Shown: piece by piece, positions 50,094 through 62,239 of the stretch
Position numbering within the stretch: the first letter of the stretch is position 1
Layout of the letters: each line of letters begins with the position of its first letter
From: Solea solea
Taxonomy: Eukaryota; Chordata; Actinopteri; Pleuronectiformes; Soleidae
Reading direction: 5' to 3'
DNA length: 64,000 nucleotides
NCBI RefSeq assembly: GCF_958295425.1
Contig: NC_081141.1
Span: 20,069,884-20,133,883, forward strand
Notes under the pieces: generated by a model
Database searches by the model: none
What the model saw: only the letters and a program-made list of their open reading frames with translations
What the model was told of the DNA's origin: nothing
Position numbers and translations under genes: made by a program

Positions 50094-50399
50094 GGTCGTT
50101 TTCACACCCAATAGTCGGGTACGACAAGAATTACTGAAGGAGACACCGCTAACGTTATCGTTCTACACGCGTGTATGTTTTGGTTGTGTTTACCCACAAT
50201 GCACCGCGTCATAGTCCGCTTCCTGCATTTGGTTCCCTTGCGAACAGCGATCAGAGACTTTTGTTTTTAAGCGGACCAGAGTTTGCTTCTTTGATGCGCA
50301 TCAGAGTCCGGTTGCACACTCACACCTCCCCAAACCAACCGGACTTTCGAGTAAATTAACTAAGGTTCGATTAAGAAAGGGCTGGATGTGAATGCTCCC
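50094..50399. mobile_element. PIF/Harbinger-like MITE flanked by TTA
   Basis: The left end GGTCGTTTTCACACCC and the inverse of the right end (GGGAGCATTCACATCC) form imperfect terminal inverted repeats. TTA flanks both sides (50091-50093 and 50400-50402), the 3-bp target duplication typical of PIF/Harbinger. The interior contains CACAATGCACCGCGTCATAG and paired GGTCCG/CGGACC-like segments, and has no coding capacity. Confidence 0.6.
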
Positions 50400-50527
50400 T
50401 TAAGCGTCTTGCTCACATAATGGAGCCGCTAAATAAACATTTTTCTCCTCAAGACGGTGGTGGTTGCTGGTCTTTGAAACGGGGAAGTTAATTTCAGGCC
50501 CAGTTAATTATACATAAATAATGCTCT

Positions 50528-50692
50528 CTGAAATTGGACAGTCTAAATTGAGCGTAGGTGTGAGTGTGAGAGTGAATGGTTGTTTGTCTCTATGTGGCCC
50601 TGTGATGGACTGGCGACCTGTCCATCACTGGTGTACCCGCTTTTCGCCCCAAGGGAGGATAAAGCGGTAGAAGGTGAGTGAGTGAGTGAGTG
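50528..50692 (+). repeat. L2-tail-like dispersed repeat with (GTGA)n tail
   Basis: It contains GGACAGTCTAAATTGAGCGT, GTGAATGGTTGTTTGTCTCT, GATGGACTGGCGACCTGTCC and GGATAAAGCGGTAGAAG, ending in (GTGA)n. The ending in a 4-bp tandem repeat is typical of L2-type retrotransposition. It begins 130 bp after the MITE at 50.1 kb. Confidence 0.65.
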
Positions 50693-51177
50693 ATGCTCTC
50701 TGCTCTGCACGGGATAGGACAAGACAAACCAGGGCAGCTGATTCTGAACAAACTATTCATGTAGTAATAGTAATAAAATGTAAATCCACCGTACATGCAT
50801 GACCATTTAGATGATGACATTTTAGATGTTTTAGATGTTGTCTTAGAGCAATCACCTCTGCTTCAATATACAGTATATGTATAGAAAAAAGTGATTCTAA
50901 TGTTACCTGTGACCTTAAACCTTCAACTCCCTTCTTTCATATCCAGTGCCCAGCTTGGATCTTTTTTTATGCAGAGGTTGAGATCTTGATCACAACCTCT
51001 GACAGAGGAATTCTTGGGTTGGTGTTTCAGTCAGTGCTCATACTGTGGTCAGTTACATGTTCATAATTTTGATTTGGGGGATGTACTTAAACAGATCTGA
51101 CTGCTGTAATGTTTTTGTCTGAAAGCACAGCTTAATTGCTGCAGTGGGTTTTCCCACTCTTTCTGTTTTTTAAAAAA

Positions 51178-51300
51178 AACTAGATAAGATAAGACGAGAT
51201 AGTCTTTTATTAGTCTCACAGAGAGCACGGAGTTGTCGGTGCAAAGACAATGAAAAGTAAAGGCAAAAAAAACCAGAAAAATATTGGATATTAAGATAAA
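51178..51300 (-). repeat. Decayed retroelement tail (GATAA)n-like
   Basis: ACTAGATAAGATAAGACGAG, ATAGTCTTTTATTAGTCTCA and CAGAGAGCACGG resemble the inverse of fish non-LTR tails that end in GATAA-like repeats. It is strongly decayed. Confidence 0.3.
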
Positions 51301-51664
51301 AAATAGAAACACATGCATTATAGACAGTGAGTAACTAGATGTGATGAGGTCTACTGAGAGCAAATGAGTATATCATCATTCACTCCCACACCAATGTTTG
51401 TTTCTCCTTTTTCTTTTTTTTTAATATCCATTAACATTCACTCTCAGTAACATTACCTGTTGCATCTCTTTGCTGTTCATTGTTTTTCAGATCATGGACT
51501 CTGCTCATGTCTGCCATTTGCACAGATTGTTTATTCATAACGGCAGTGAATGAGCATAGATGGATCACAGCCAACGTAGCTAACACGTGTTAGCGTCGCA
51601 GAGTAATGCAAAAGTAAAGCACATAAGAGTGAGAGCGATAATCAACGCTGTGAATACACACCAC

Positions 51665-51805
51665 ACATTTGTCTTTCTTTTCTGCCTCCGTTTAGTTATG
51701 TGAACAGACACGGTCTAGTGTTATTTGTGTGCGCCATCCTTCATCTGAGAATAGGCTCTGTCAAGCAATACTATCAGACTGGACTGAGCGAGCGTGCGTG
51801 CGTAC
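51665..51805 (+). repeat. Dispersed repeat R1, copy 2
   Basis: It matches the block order of the 19-kb copy as described there, with CpGs better preserved (GCGAGCGTGCGTGCGTAC near 51788), suggesting a younger copy. The ends were not defined. Confidence 0.5.
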
Positions 51806-51892
51806 AGCGGCAGCACAGGGTGTTTTCAGTCAGTGATTCAATCAGTTTGCATCCGTCTCACTTTACTAGAATTCTAAAATGAGTTGTAATTA

Positions 51893-52085
51893 GTGATAGT
51901 GAATTTGACCTCTGCACTTAACCCATCCTTATTACACACCAGTAGTTGGTCATTTATCTGCGCCTGGGCAGCAAAAGGGGATTGGATGCCTTGCTAAGGG
52001 GCACCCCAGCCCTTGACCCGTCCTCAGATTTGTCCTCAGGTCCTCAGCCATCCGGTTAAAAGCCTTTCCTCTTGGCCATGAGCTG
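51893..52085 (+). repeat. Dispersed repeat ('dark' SINE/LINE-like), copy 1
   Basis: GACCTCTGCACTTAACCCAT, CAGCAAAAGGGGATTGGATG, CCTTGCTAAGGGGCACCCCA and GCCCTTGACCC are followed by CTTTCCTCTTGGCCATGAGC. The pattern is recalled as common in fish genomes. A decayed piece of the same 3' part lies at 55170-55258. The class is not established. Confidence 0.45.
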
Positions 52086-53800
52086 GTATGAGAAACACAG
52101 AGTGTTGTGTGATGCTAATAGGCTTATGCCGCATTGTGTTTAACTCACTCAACAATGGTTTGGATGTAAGAGATTTATGATTAGAGAAAAGGCAAATAAC
52201 CAAAAAGCACATTGTTTAATCTGAATCCTCTTGTTTATTATATATAGAGTTATATACTGTATATTGGGTCATATTACACTTCTTTTTTTTTATTTCATGC
52301 CTCTCTTCTCCTTCTCCAACTTCTATTCTGGTCTTTTGAATACACTACAAAAGGTCAGCAATCAGAGACAATGGAGTGCTGCAATGCCTGAGCAAAACTT
52401 TTTGACATTGCTCTGAAAAAATACTGTAGGGTCCAGCCTTAAGCACACCAGCTCCCTTGTCTCCTTTTCCCCATCAAACTGTGCAATTTCTCTTTTGAAA
52501 CCTTTTTAAACCATTCTCCCACTATCTGATGCTACATAAAAATATGAGGCTTCCATATAGGCACAAAACTCAAATTAAAGAGTTAATAAGAGGTAATATT
52601 AATAAAAAAAAAAACCTTAATCTTTATTTAACAAATCCTCATAGATAATATGGACATTACTGAATTTTCTGTCCTCAAATTTAGTGTGACCTTCAGTCCA
52701 CCATGTCAGTTATTCATTTGTATTTAATCATACATACATCTATAACCTGATTTAAATTCACTTGCCCACATACAGGTAATATCCCAATGAATAGTTAGTT
52801 GTATCAGTCCTTTACTATGTAGTATACACAAGTAGTACATGTTCCCGTGGGAATCAAAAATGTCCACACTGCTGTTTTTTTTTTGTTAAAGACCGTGTTA
52901 TTGGTCGTTTGAAAGAAAAAAACATGTTAGATGACAAGAGATGCTATTTTCTGAAAAATGGGAAAAGTGGACTGATTATAGAAGCCAAGAAGACGACATC
53001 ACCATTACCACTGAGAAAATGATTATGTTTTTATGTTGCCTCTTGACACTGTAATTGTTTAATGAAAACAGAAAGAAAGAAAAACATGTCTTAGCAATGT
53101 AATATTGTGTCTTTTATAAATATTTAAAATATATATAATATGAAAAGTATATATAAGTAGTAGTATATAGTCTACGGTCATAAAATGCCTCTGTACACCT
53201 AATTAGGCGGTTGTATTTCTTTCTATACTATTCTCAGGGGATGGATTTCTGATACATTTCTATACAAGTTATTCTTAGTAAGTAAAGACTTCTGACCAGG
53301 GGGGCAAACATCTGTTAAATATAGCATTAAAAGAAGCTATAAATGATTGATCATCATAAACCAGTGTGAAGGGGGCACCATGTTAGGAGGCAAAGGCTTT
53401 TCTCACCCTCCGCATATCGATGGTTCGTACAAATCTCTGAACATGTCTCAGACCTCTTAAAGATCCACCTGTGACAAAGTGTGAATGTTGTGCAGCACAG
53501 TGAGAGACATTCCCAGGATGCACTGAGAAACTACGAGGCTTTTGAAAGTTAAAAAAGAAAAGAAGTCATTTTCTCCTCTGGCTTTTCTGAATACTCACAT
53601 AGAGCCAGAGTTAGATTGAAAGACAGACGCTGGCCTGTTGTTGATCACTCTCTCCTCTCAGCTCAGGTCTCTCTTTCTCTCTCTCTCTCCAATTTTTCTC
53701 ACTCCATTTTTTGTGTCAGGTCCCACGTAGTGTCCGTCATGATTTATAGTTAAAAGGCAATTACCCAGTTAAACTAAAGGGGTCTTAATTAATGCACAAA

Positions 53801-54000
53801 NNNNNNNNNNNNNNNNNNNNNNNNNNNNNNNNNNNNNNNNNNNNNNNNNNNNNNNNNNNNNNNNNNNNNNNNNNNNNNNNNNNNNNNNNNNNNNNNNNNN
53901 NNNNNNNNNNNNNNNNNNNNNNNNNNNNNNNNNNNNNNNNNNNNNNNNNNNNNNNNNNNNNNNNNNNNNNNNNNNNNNNNNNNNNNNNNNNNNNNNNNNN
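53801..54000. other. Assembly gap (200 N)
   Basis: Exactly 200 unknown bases. The round length suggests a placeholder, so the true size is unknown. The flanks are AT-rich with a TC-rich stretch just before (53670-53690). Confidence 0.95.
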
Positions 54001-54565
54001 TAGAAGACACAGCTCTTGTGTCTTTCAAGTTTCGCATGAGTACTATGCCTCTTTCCCTCTCTCTCTGGGTTTGATGCTCACCTTTGTGTAAGAGAGCCAG
54101 TTTGAAGTTCACCCCTGTGTCGCCACGCCACGCACGCGGTTTCCATGTTCCAAAAAATCCACACAAGCATCATCACAGTGACGTTAAACTGCAGTGGAGT
54201 CAAGTGAAGTGACTGAATAAATGACACGACGGCTGAAAACATCACAACAATGGCAAGAACGCAGCGGGAGAAACTGGCTATAACATCAGCTACTGTATAC
54301 CGGCACATATGCATGTTTGAGTGGTTAAAGTCAATATAAACCTGTATTGAAATACATCAAATATCAATATCATATCCGCCTTCTATCGTCAAATACATTA
54401 TAGACTGCTGTGTGTCTATTTGGTGGTAATTTCATGTCACACAGATTCAGACTGCTGCTGTGGTTGTGTTGTATAGTGTTGATTTCTGTCATTCGTGAAG
54501 TTGAAACACTAATGACAATGTCTGCAGTTCTGTGTTGTTTTTTTAGCGCATAGACAACCGCCATG

Positions 54566-54680
54566 GATAGATAGATAGATACTTTAATAATCCTTTACAG
54601 GAAATGTAAAGGATTATGCCAACATTGCTGCAACAGCTCGATCTTGCAGATGCATGTTGCACAACATCAGCTTCAAGACA
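54566..54680 (-). repeat. (GATA)n-ended LINE/SINE tail
   Basis: (GATA)n then GATACTTTAATAATCC and GGAAATGTAAAGGATTATG on the plus strand is the inverse of the fish retroelement tail GGGGAT(T/C)AATAAAGTATC(TATC)n. A similar but weaker remnant (GATAAGATAAGACGAGATAG) lies at 51178-51250. Confidence 0.4.
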
Positions 54681-55169
54681 AGTTAAAAAGTACAATGTAT
54701 ATATGTGTATATATATATATATATATAATATAAAATACAAATACAAATGAATACTAAAAAAAGCACTAAAGAGTTAATTTTGAGAGTCATTTTTTGGAAA
54801 CACTCGCGACGTAAACATTACGTGACAGTTAACATGAACTCTGACGTGTAAAACGGCTCTTTTCTCAGTTTTCCATCCACCCACCTTCTCCACATTAGAC
54901 TAAGGGTTTAGTAGAGCGCATCTGCACCTACTATACATCATACGCTGACAGGTTTTTTTTTAAAAAGACGGTTGTTGATACTGACTTTCATTAGTGAGTA
55001 TGTGTATGTGAGACATGACATATAATCAGCCATTATTCTCCTTTTGGCATGTGCTGCAGTGTTGTCATTGATTAGGTTCTGATGGATACTGGGATTCTCT
55101 CAACTTCTGTGCTGTATGATTTTTAAGTCGACATTTATTATTTATATGGAAAGGACCTAAACATAGTTA

Positions 55170-55258
55170 TCATTTGCGAGTGGTGAGAGGTCTCAATGGC
55201 AATCCCAGCCCTTGACTCCCAGCCCCAACTCCTTTTTTCTTGGCCATGGGCGTACGCT
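55170..55258 (+). repeat. Decayed fragment of the 51.9-kb repeat
   Basis: CAATCCCAGCCCTTGACTCC, CAGCCCCAACTCC and TTCTTGGCCATGGGCG parallel the 3' part of the copy at 52.0 kb. The foldback MITE at 55262 was inserted immediately after it. Confidence 0.35.
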
Positions 55259-55261
55259 TAA

Positions 55262-55601
55262 AGGAATACTTCACCGATTTGCATTTAGCTTTGTATTACT
55301 AGAATAAGGGTAGTATTTTTGAAAAATTGTGCTTCCCAACCTCAGTTTCCCCTGAGTTGAGAAATATCTTCATTCTTTTCTTTGTTACGTGCCCACCAGT
55401 GACACTTGGTCCTGTTAGCGTAGCTGTTAGCAAAGATGGCGGACACTGTTTACATTCTGGGAATGAGGTCCCGTCCTCCGTTGAGTGGGTCTAAAAAGTG
55501 CTCTTGACTCAGGGGAAAACTGAGGTTGGGAAGCAAAATTTTTAAAAAATACTACCCCTATTCTCGTAATACAAAGCTAAATGCAAATCGGTGAAGTCCT
55601 C
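55262..55601. mobile_element. Non-autonomous DNA transposon (MITE) with ~95-bp inverted arms
   Basis: Arms at 55262-55357 and 55507-55601 are inverted copies of each other. One starts AGGAATACTTCACCG; the other ends CGGTGAAGTCCTC. They continue through the paired blocks GCATTTAGCTTTGTATTAC and CAACCTCAGTTTCCCCTGAGT. A TAA trinucleotide flanks each side, as expected for PIF/Harbinger-type insertion, though the family is not proven. There is no transposase. The arms could pair as a long hairpin in the pre-mRNA. Confidence 0.8.
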
Positions 55602-56917
55602 TAACAATCTAAAATGATATCTACCTCATTTGAAAGTGGCTACACTTATCAGCCAACTCATTTTGACATTTACACAAACACATTATTTGGACACAGGACG
55701 GTGTGTGATAGACATTCTGTCAGTCACTCAGACAGTTATTTCAACCTTTGGTCTGAAAGTCAAACGTTTAGGTTGGGCCGGCCGACCAAACAGACTCACT
55801 CATTCATGCTTTGAGTCAGACTGTCAGTCAGAAAGCTTGCCGCCGTGCAGTCAGTGAATGTAGCACATCAAAAGGTTGGAGCCTCACACTGAGTGCCTAG
55901 TGTGAATGCTTTCTGAGCAGAGTAATGCGATTAGAGGAGACTGTGGGGTATTTTAATCAGTTAGCACCCTGCAGCCAGATGGGAAACATGTTATAAACAT
56001 GAAACAGCTGCCCAGGAGTGCATTCTGCTGGATTTACTAGCTTCACATACAGTAGGAACAGCACATTCATGCCTCACCAATTGACTTAAACCCAAACCAG
56101 AACTCACTGCCTCAAGATGGCTGTCCCAATTTTTTTTTTGGAAGACTTAGTTAGGGGTAAAATATGTGAAAGCACCCACAGGACAAAATGTAGAAGTCTG
56201 AACAATGTCTTTATTGGCCCCAAGTTTGGCGTCTGATTAACATGTCAGTCAGGCAGTACAGCAGTACTCCACAGTATGTCTGGGATGAAGAGGAAAAATG
56301 CACAAAAAAAGAACGAAGTGTGAAAGAAATGCATTGATTTTAGTGATAAGAGGAGACATTAGAGCTGCGTTCCATGTCTTGCCCCTCTGAGTGCACGCCT
56401 TGTCTCCTCACAGGTCTGTGTTAGGGAGGTAAAGCCATGTTTAGGTTTAAATGGTTCTCACAGACATCACTGATATTGAGAGCTAAATTATTTATGACTA
56501 TGGCTGTGGCAGCAGCTGACTCTTTCCCCATTGCAATGAATCGTGTGTGTGTGTGTGTCTGTGACAGTGAGAGAGAGAAAGAGTGCAAATTTATTCTGCA
56601 GGCTAGATGTCAAGATTGCTCCAAGGCTTGACAGCTGAGACAGAGAGGGAGAGAAGACAGAAGCAGACAACAAACGTCTGAAAAAGTTTGACATAATGTG
56701 ACATTTTTATATTTGGCCCCATAGTGTAATAGGTGATATAATCATCTGTAGTAGAAAAGTGACCAAAGTTTTGTTTTTTCAAATCCCAGCAAATTTCTCT
56801 GATACTCGTATATCATGAACTTTGATCTGGGTTGGATGAAAAAGATTTGTTTGAATGATTTTAGGGGTACTGAAGAGTATTAAAGTATGAGTATGAGAGT
56901 ATGTAAACAAAAAACAA

Positions 56918-57508
56918 TGAATTCTGAGATTAAACTAAGAATTCTGAGAAAAAAGTCAGAATTCTGAGATTAAAGAAAACGATATAATTCTGAGATTAAA
57001 GTCAAAATTCTGAGATTAAAGGAAAAGATAATATTCTGAGAAAAGTCAGTTTTCTGAGATTAAAGAAAAAGATATAATTCTGAGATTAAAGTCAGTATTC
57101 TGAGAGAAAAAAGTAAAAATCCTGATATTAAAGAAAAAGATATAATTCTGAGATTAAAGGAAAAAATAGAATTCTGAGAAAAGTCAGTTTTCTGAGATTA
57201 AAGAAAAAGATAGAATTCTTAGATTAAAGTCAGAATTGTAAGAAAAAAAGTCAGAATTCTGAGAATAAAGAAAAAGATGAATTCTGAGATTAAAGTCAGA
57301 ATTGTAAGAAAAAAGTCAGAATTCTGAGAATAAAGAAAAAGATGAATTCTGAGATTAAAGTCAGAATTCTGTGATTAAAGCCATCACTCTGAGATTAAAG
57401 TCAGAATTCTGGAGATTAAAGATAAGGTCAGGATTCTGATATTAAAGTCAGAATTCTGGATATTAAAGAAAAGGTCAGGATTCTGAGATTAAAGTCAGAA
57501 TTCTGGGG
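56918..57508. repeat. Minisatellite, ~20-bp palindrome-centred unit with higher-order structure
   Basis: This is a tandem array of about 590 bp whose basic unit is AGAATTCTGAGATTAAAGTC, with variants ending AAAGAAAAAGAT or GAGAAAAAAGTC. Most units contain the 8-bp palindrome AGAATTCT or a one-base variant. Two layers of higher-order repetition are visible: a 66-bp unit at 57231 recurs at 57297, and a block near 57042 recurs near 57179 (about 137 bp). Similar arrays are scattered in fish genomes. It sits in intron 2. Confidence 0.9.
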
Positions 57509-60155
57509 GCCCTATATTGACACAGATAATAAATAGAAAACTGAAAAGAATCATCTTGTGTATGTTACATGAAAGTTAGCACTTTATATAAACAACAGAA
57601 ACAAATCCTCCTCCACATAGTGCACCACTTTGCACAACCTTATTTCTACAAAATCTATTGAGGGTCTTTGACATGTTCACCTGAAGAACACATACTGTAT
57701 GTGCTCCATGCATACATGTTCAATATTATGTAGGTGGAGTGACAGATATTCAGCTGGTTTATTCATTGCCAGATATATGTTTACTTGAAACCCAGGTTGT
57801 GGTTTATTTGTCCATGAAATGCAATTAATCATGTTTTTACTTGTAAACCAGTAGGAAATGGAAAAAATACAAAGTCACATAGATGTTTTATTTATCCTTG
57901 ATGAAATAGCACATAAAATCATCACAAGCTCTTTGACCTGCATTTTCCACAGTCTCTCCTAGAATATGTTGTTTTTTTGTTTTTTTTTTTCAAACTCACT
58001 ATTTTCTTTCTAGTTCAGTCCAGTGAATAAAAATGAGCCCAGAGATGGAACAGAAATAAACAAGATTATGAAGTTTGCTGAACATGCCGAGATTAATTTG
58101 AAATGCTGGTGAATAACCAGCACTGTTAATTGAGTTATATTTACTATGATAATAATGTGAGTAGAATAACGAATGATGTTGTCAGTAATTACCTTGCACT
58201 GGTTGTAATGAATAAATTAATGAATAAACAGTCCGTTACAATCAACGAAACTTCAGAGTGTGATGACAACATTATAGAGTGACACCACTTTCCATCTAGT
58301 AACAGGACTATATAATTATTGCAGCAGTGATTTTGCAGTTGTGTGTCTATAACGTGCTTTTAAACTTTCCGTCCGAATTTGTTTTGAATGAAAACTTGTG
58401 AAAAAGGCAGTTGATAATTTAAATAAATGGAACCTCAGACTCTTATGAATATTCACTGTGGCTCGGGCTCTCATGCAGACAAATCACAGCAGCAATTACT
58501 GCTGTGGCTCATAAATTGTTCCCGGCGTTGCACAACATGAGGTCCAAATTCAAATGTTGTCATTTTTGTCCTGAGAATTAACAGACTGAAGAATAAGATT
58601 AGAAGTCTGGAGGCCCAAGCAATTCAAAAATACGAAACTTAAAGGGCACATGTTTAGTTGTTGTTTTTCAAACTGTTATTTAATTCATAGTTTACTGGTA
58701 ACTCTATTCAAGATTTTAGACATTTCCTTGCTAATTGTTGGAGATAAACCCATTTTTTTTGGGTGTTTGTTAAGTTTTTTTTAACTGATCTAAAACAAAT
58801 GAAAAAAAAAATCTTGATGGATTATAATCTACATTGTCTAATGACGACTCATTGAACCACTAAAACCAGCAGGCACCTCCTCTTGCCATTCTCTCTGTCT
58901 CACTGTCCCCTCTTGTCCCATATAATCTGGACTGACAAATAGTTGTTTGGGCCAACCGAGGCTTTTCATGACCACCCTCATAAATGTTTCAGCGCTTGGG
59001 GGCAGGGCACTCGATTCTCAGGGGATTAAAACAAGTACGAAATGTGGAATTGATATGTTGCAGTGATTTAATGGGATGGCAATCTGGCTAGAGACTCAGA
59101 GGAGATGGGGCTGGAGACGGTGGGATGGGTGGGTGTTATTAGATCCTTGCAACTTCAGGCACTGCAAAGTGATCACGTGATGAACTTTTAACATGGTCGT
59201 AAGTCACTTGTCTAACACTTTATTCATTCATTTCACTCAGAGCACACATTACTACCTGGTAGTCTCATAGTCATCCTTGGTGCAAGCCCACATGGCTGGA
59301 AAAGGGAAAATGGCACAGTGGATAAAGGGAGTGTGTGTGTGGTATTTCTGAGCTACACGTCTGCCACTGTGACCCTTTTTCTCAGCCCTGAACGAAGCAA
59401 ATGTGGATTTGACAACGTCATAAATGGACTATGCTCTCATTTTGTTTGTGTTAAAGTGAGAGAGGGGTGGATTGAGAGTGAGCGAGAGAGAGAGAGAGAG
59501 ATGTCCTCCTGAATACATTCATTTCAGTGTTTTTCTCAACTCTCCCTCTGGACATCACCTCTCCCCCCCTTTCAATGATCCTCCCTCCATTTTCCATTAT
59601 ATATGGGGCACAAAGTCGTCACTTACACACACACTTATCCCATCTGTGCACTCACACCTACAGCTGCGAGCTTCCCACGGTGACCATTAGAGGAAACCAG
59701 AGATGTTCCAAGTGCTGCAGTCCGCAGATATATATTATCTGCCATCTTTATTGACGTTCCCTTAATACTGCTGTCAATACCTGTTGTATAATAGTGATTA
59801 AAAACCACAAGGTTCACAGGACGGGGCGGCCTCTGAATCGTTTTCTTTGAGGAGTAGTGGACCACTGGAATTGCTTCAAGTGTAGGGCGAGTGTAGTGTG
59901 GGTCAGAGAGTGGGGGCAGTATGGTGGGGAAAAATGATCTCTAAATACTGTGAATGATGCATTAATAGCATATCATTATCTAATCTTTCAAAATGGAGAG
60001 CTGTGATTGTAGACGTAATGTTGATGCGAATGCTCATTGGAATTCGATAGCTCTGTTTAAATGGACACCTGGGATTAGAATAAAAACCAGATCAGAATGA
60101 AAATGCTTCATGTAAACACGACAAGCTAAATCCTCTTGTGGGGAGAAATTTGACT

Positions 60156-60450
60156 TAGAGCTTCAACTCCAGATTATTTTCATCATCGATTTATCTGATG
60201 ATTGGAGTATTTGTTTGGTCTGTAAAATGTCAGAAAATGTTGACAAATGTTGATCGGGGGGTTTACCAAACCTGGACATGAGGACGATCTTGAATGTCTT
60301 GTTTTGTCCACAAACCAAAACAATTCAGTTTTAATGATTTATTTATTATGTTGAGCAAAGAAACCAGAACATATTTACATTTAAGAAGCTGAAAAATCAG
60401 GAAATCCTTTTGTATTATCAAAATAGTTGACAATTCATTTAGTAATCAAC
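60156..60450 (+). mobile_element. hAT-like dispersed repeat (TAGAGCTTCAACTCC end), best copy
   Basis: It starts TTAGAGCTTCAACTCCAGAT, then CATCATCGATTTATC, GTCTTGTTTTGTCCACAAAC, AATTCAGTTTTAATGATTT, TTTAAGAAGCTGAAAAATCA, and ends ATAGTTGACAATTCATTTAG. The same ordered blocks occur at 27325-27485 and, inverted, at 15639-15856, so it is a dispersed family. It is recalled as a common percomorph repeat with a TAGAGCTGCAACGATTA-type end. Confidence 0.65.
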
Positions 60451-61629
60451 ATATTTACACTTGGATATACAGCTGGAGCGAATCACATTACTTATTTCTA
60501 CATTCCATGTAAACGGGGCAGTTAATCTTATTTGGACTGACATTTATTCACATTTGCACATGTGAACATTTATAAACTGATTCAATTGTGCTGGTCAAGG
60601 TCATTGTGACTTTACATCTGTGCCATTCTTATGAATGTGACACATGAGGGAATGCCCGGATGACTTGTAATTATCTCCTTGCATTCAGGGATGAAATACA
60701 CTAACGATGACAAGATTCTATGCAAACATCTACACAAATGTGTAAATCCAAGGGCTCCAAGGTCAGCTTCACTGTGTGTATCATAAATTGTTTTGCAAAA
60801 AATACTTTTCTGCCTTTTATTAATCACAGTAAGGCCATCGCAGGAGCAATTTACCCATAGCATATTTTTAATATGCTTACTCCAGAATATTTCTTCTCAA
60901 TTTCATGACTAAAAACACAATAATTAGTGTGCAGTCAAACCAGAATGTTAAGGATAATCTCTGAGCTGTGTGTTGCTTTTGATTTCTGTTGTAATTCCTG
61001 CTGTGAGGAGGGAGTGTGGAGTCAAAGAATGGTGTGTGTGTGTGTGTGTGCTGCATTTATCTCATCAACTCACTGTCCTGTTACAAGCTCAATATTTCCA
61101 CTCCATTAAAAACAACTTGGCAAAAAGCGGAGCAGTAAAGCAGCAGACGCAGCTACTGGTCCTTCCATAGGAGACAGCAACTTTTGCAGTTTATAGGACG
61201 AGTGTAGCAGCTAATGTTCTCGCTGCTTGTGGAACTTGACCGTGACCTTTAATCAGTATGCATTCACTCCCTCAGATAAACACTTTGTTCCTTAAACCCA
61301 CAACACATCACTGATTGCGTTTAATCCCCCTCCAATCTGCTGATGCGGCATGATATTTATTAGCATTTGCATAAAAAAGGTTAACATTTGCGTGCAGTCC
61401 GTTTGATGTATAGTGTTTTCAAATGATATGTACAATGCTCTGCGGACCGTACATACAGGCGATGTTTGTATTCTTGTGTTTTCATTCATACCTCTGGGCA
61501 AATCGCTTCAACTTGTATTAACTCATAGAGTGGAATCCCCTTTAATGAAAAAATCGTGTGTGAATTAACTTTCAGACTGTACAGAATGTAATTATTCGTC
61601 CTCATAGCTTCTTCGTTACCATGTCTACG

Positions 61630-61790
61630 TGTCAAACTGCGTCATCATCACGCTGCGCGCCGTGTGTTTTATGACTGACCCGCTGTAACACCCGCGCATT
61701 ATACGTCCCCTAAGCTACTTAGTCGTGCAATCAGACCGATTGATTACAGTTACATCCGGCTGATCAATCACTTCCTGGTGGCCATTTTTC
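61630..61790. other. CpG-rich segment, candidate regulatory element or repeat
   Basis: CGTCATCATCACGCTGCGCG, CCCGCTGTAACACCCGCGCA and CAGACCGATTGATTACAGTT, followed by CCGGCTGATCAATCACTTCC, stand out from AT-rich flanks. Homeodomain-like TGATTA/TGATCAATCA sites are present. No transposon ends were seen. Confidence 0.3.
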
Positions 61791-62239
61791 AAAGACACTG
61801 GCACAGGTCGATACGGGCTTGATAGATGAGAGTGCTTGTCCTCAATTTCAAACAGGGCTCAGACCATGATTTGCCCTCTTCTGTCTCGCGGTTGAATGAA
61901 TAGCAATGTTTGTTATTGTTGCGAGGTGGGATCAGCCTTCCTACCTGGTCAATATTTCATGTTTGTCATGCATATAAAACTTGTTATTGCTAAAAAATCT
62001 TCTGATTAGTCAATTTGTCCTGAACAACATGATATGTCTATCGTTTGCTTACCGGTAAAGTCTCTCACACCGGCTTCACTAATATATTGGTATTACTGAC
62101 AGGTTCACAAAGAAAAATAAAAAAATCTGCATTGATTTCTGTGCAAAATGTGAGACTATGATTTTTTTTGTTGTTGTTTTTTTGTTCAATTTTTCATTCC
62201 AGACGATGCGAGTGGCTAGAGACCACTCGGAGTGTGTTA

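Noticed and set aside
56918..57508. CRISPR-like array
   Set aside because: There are no unique spacers between repeats; units abut and vary by point changes, and the setting is a vertebrate intron.
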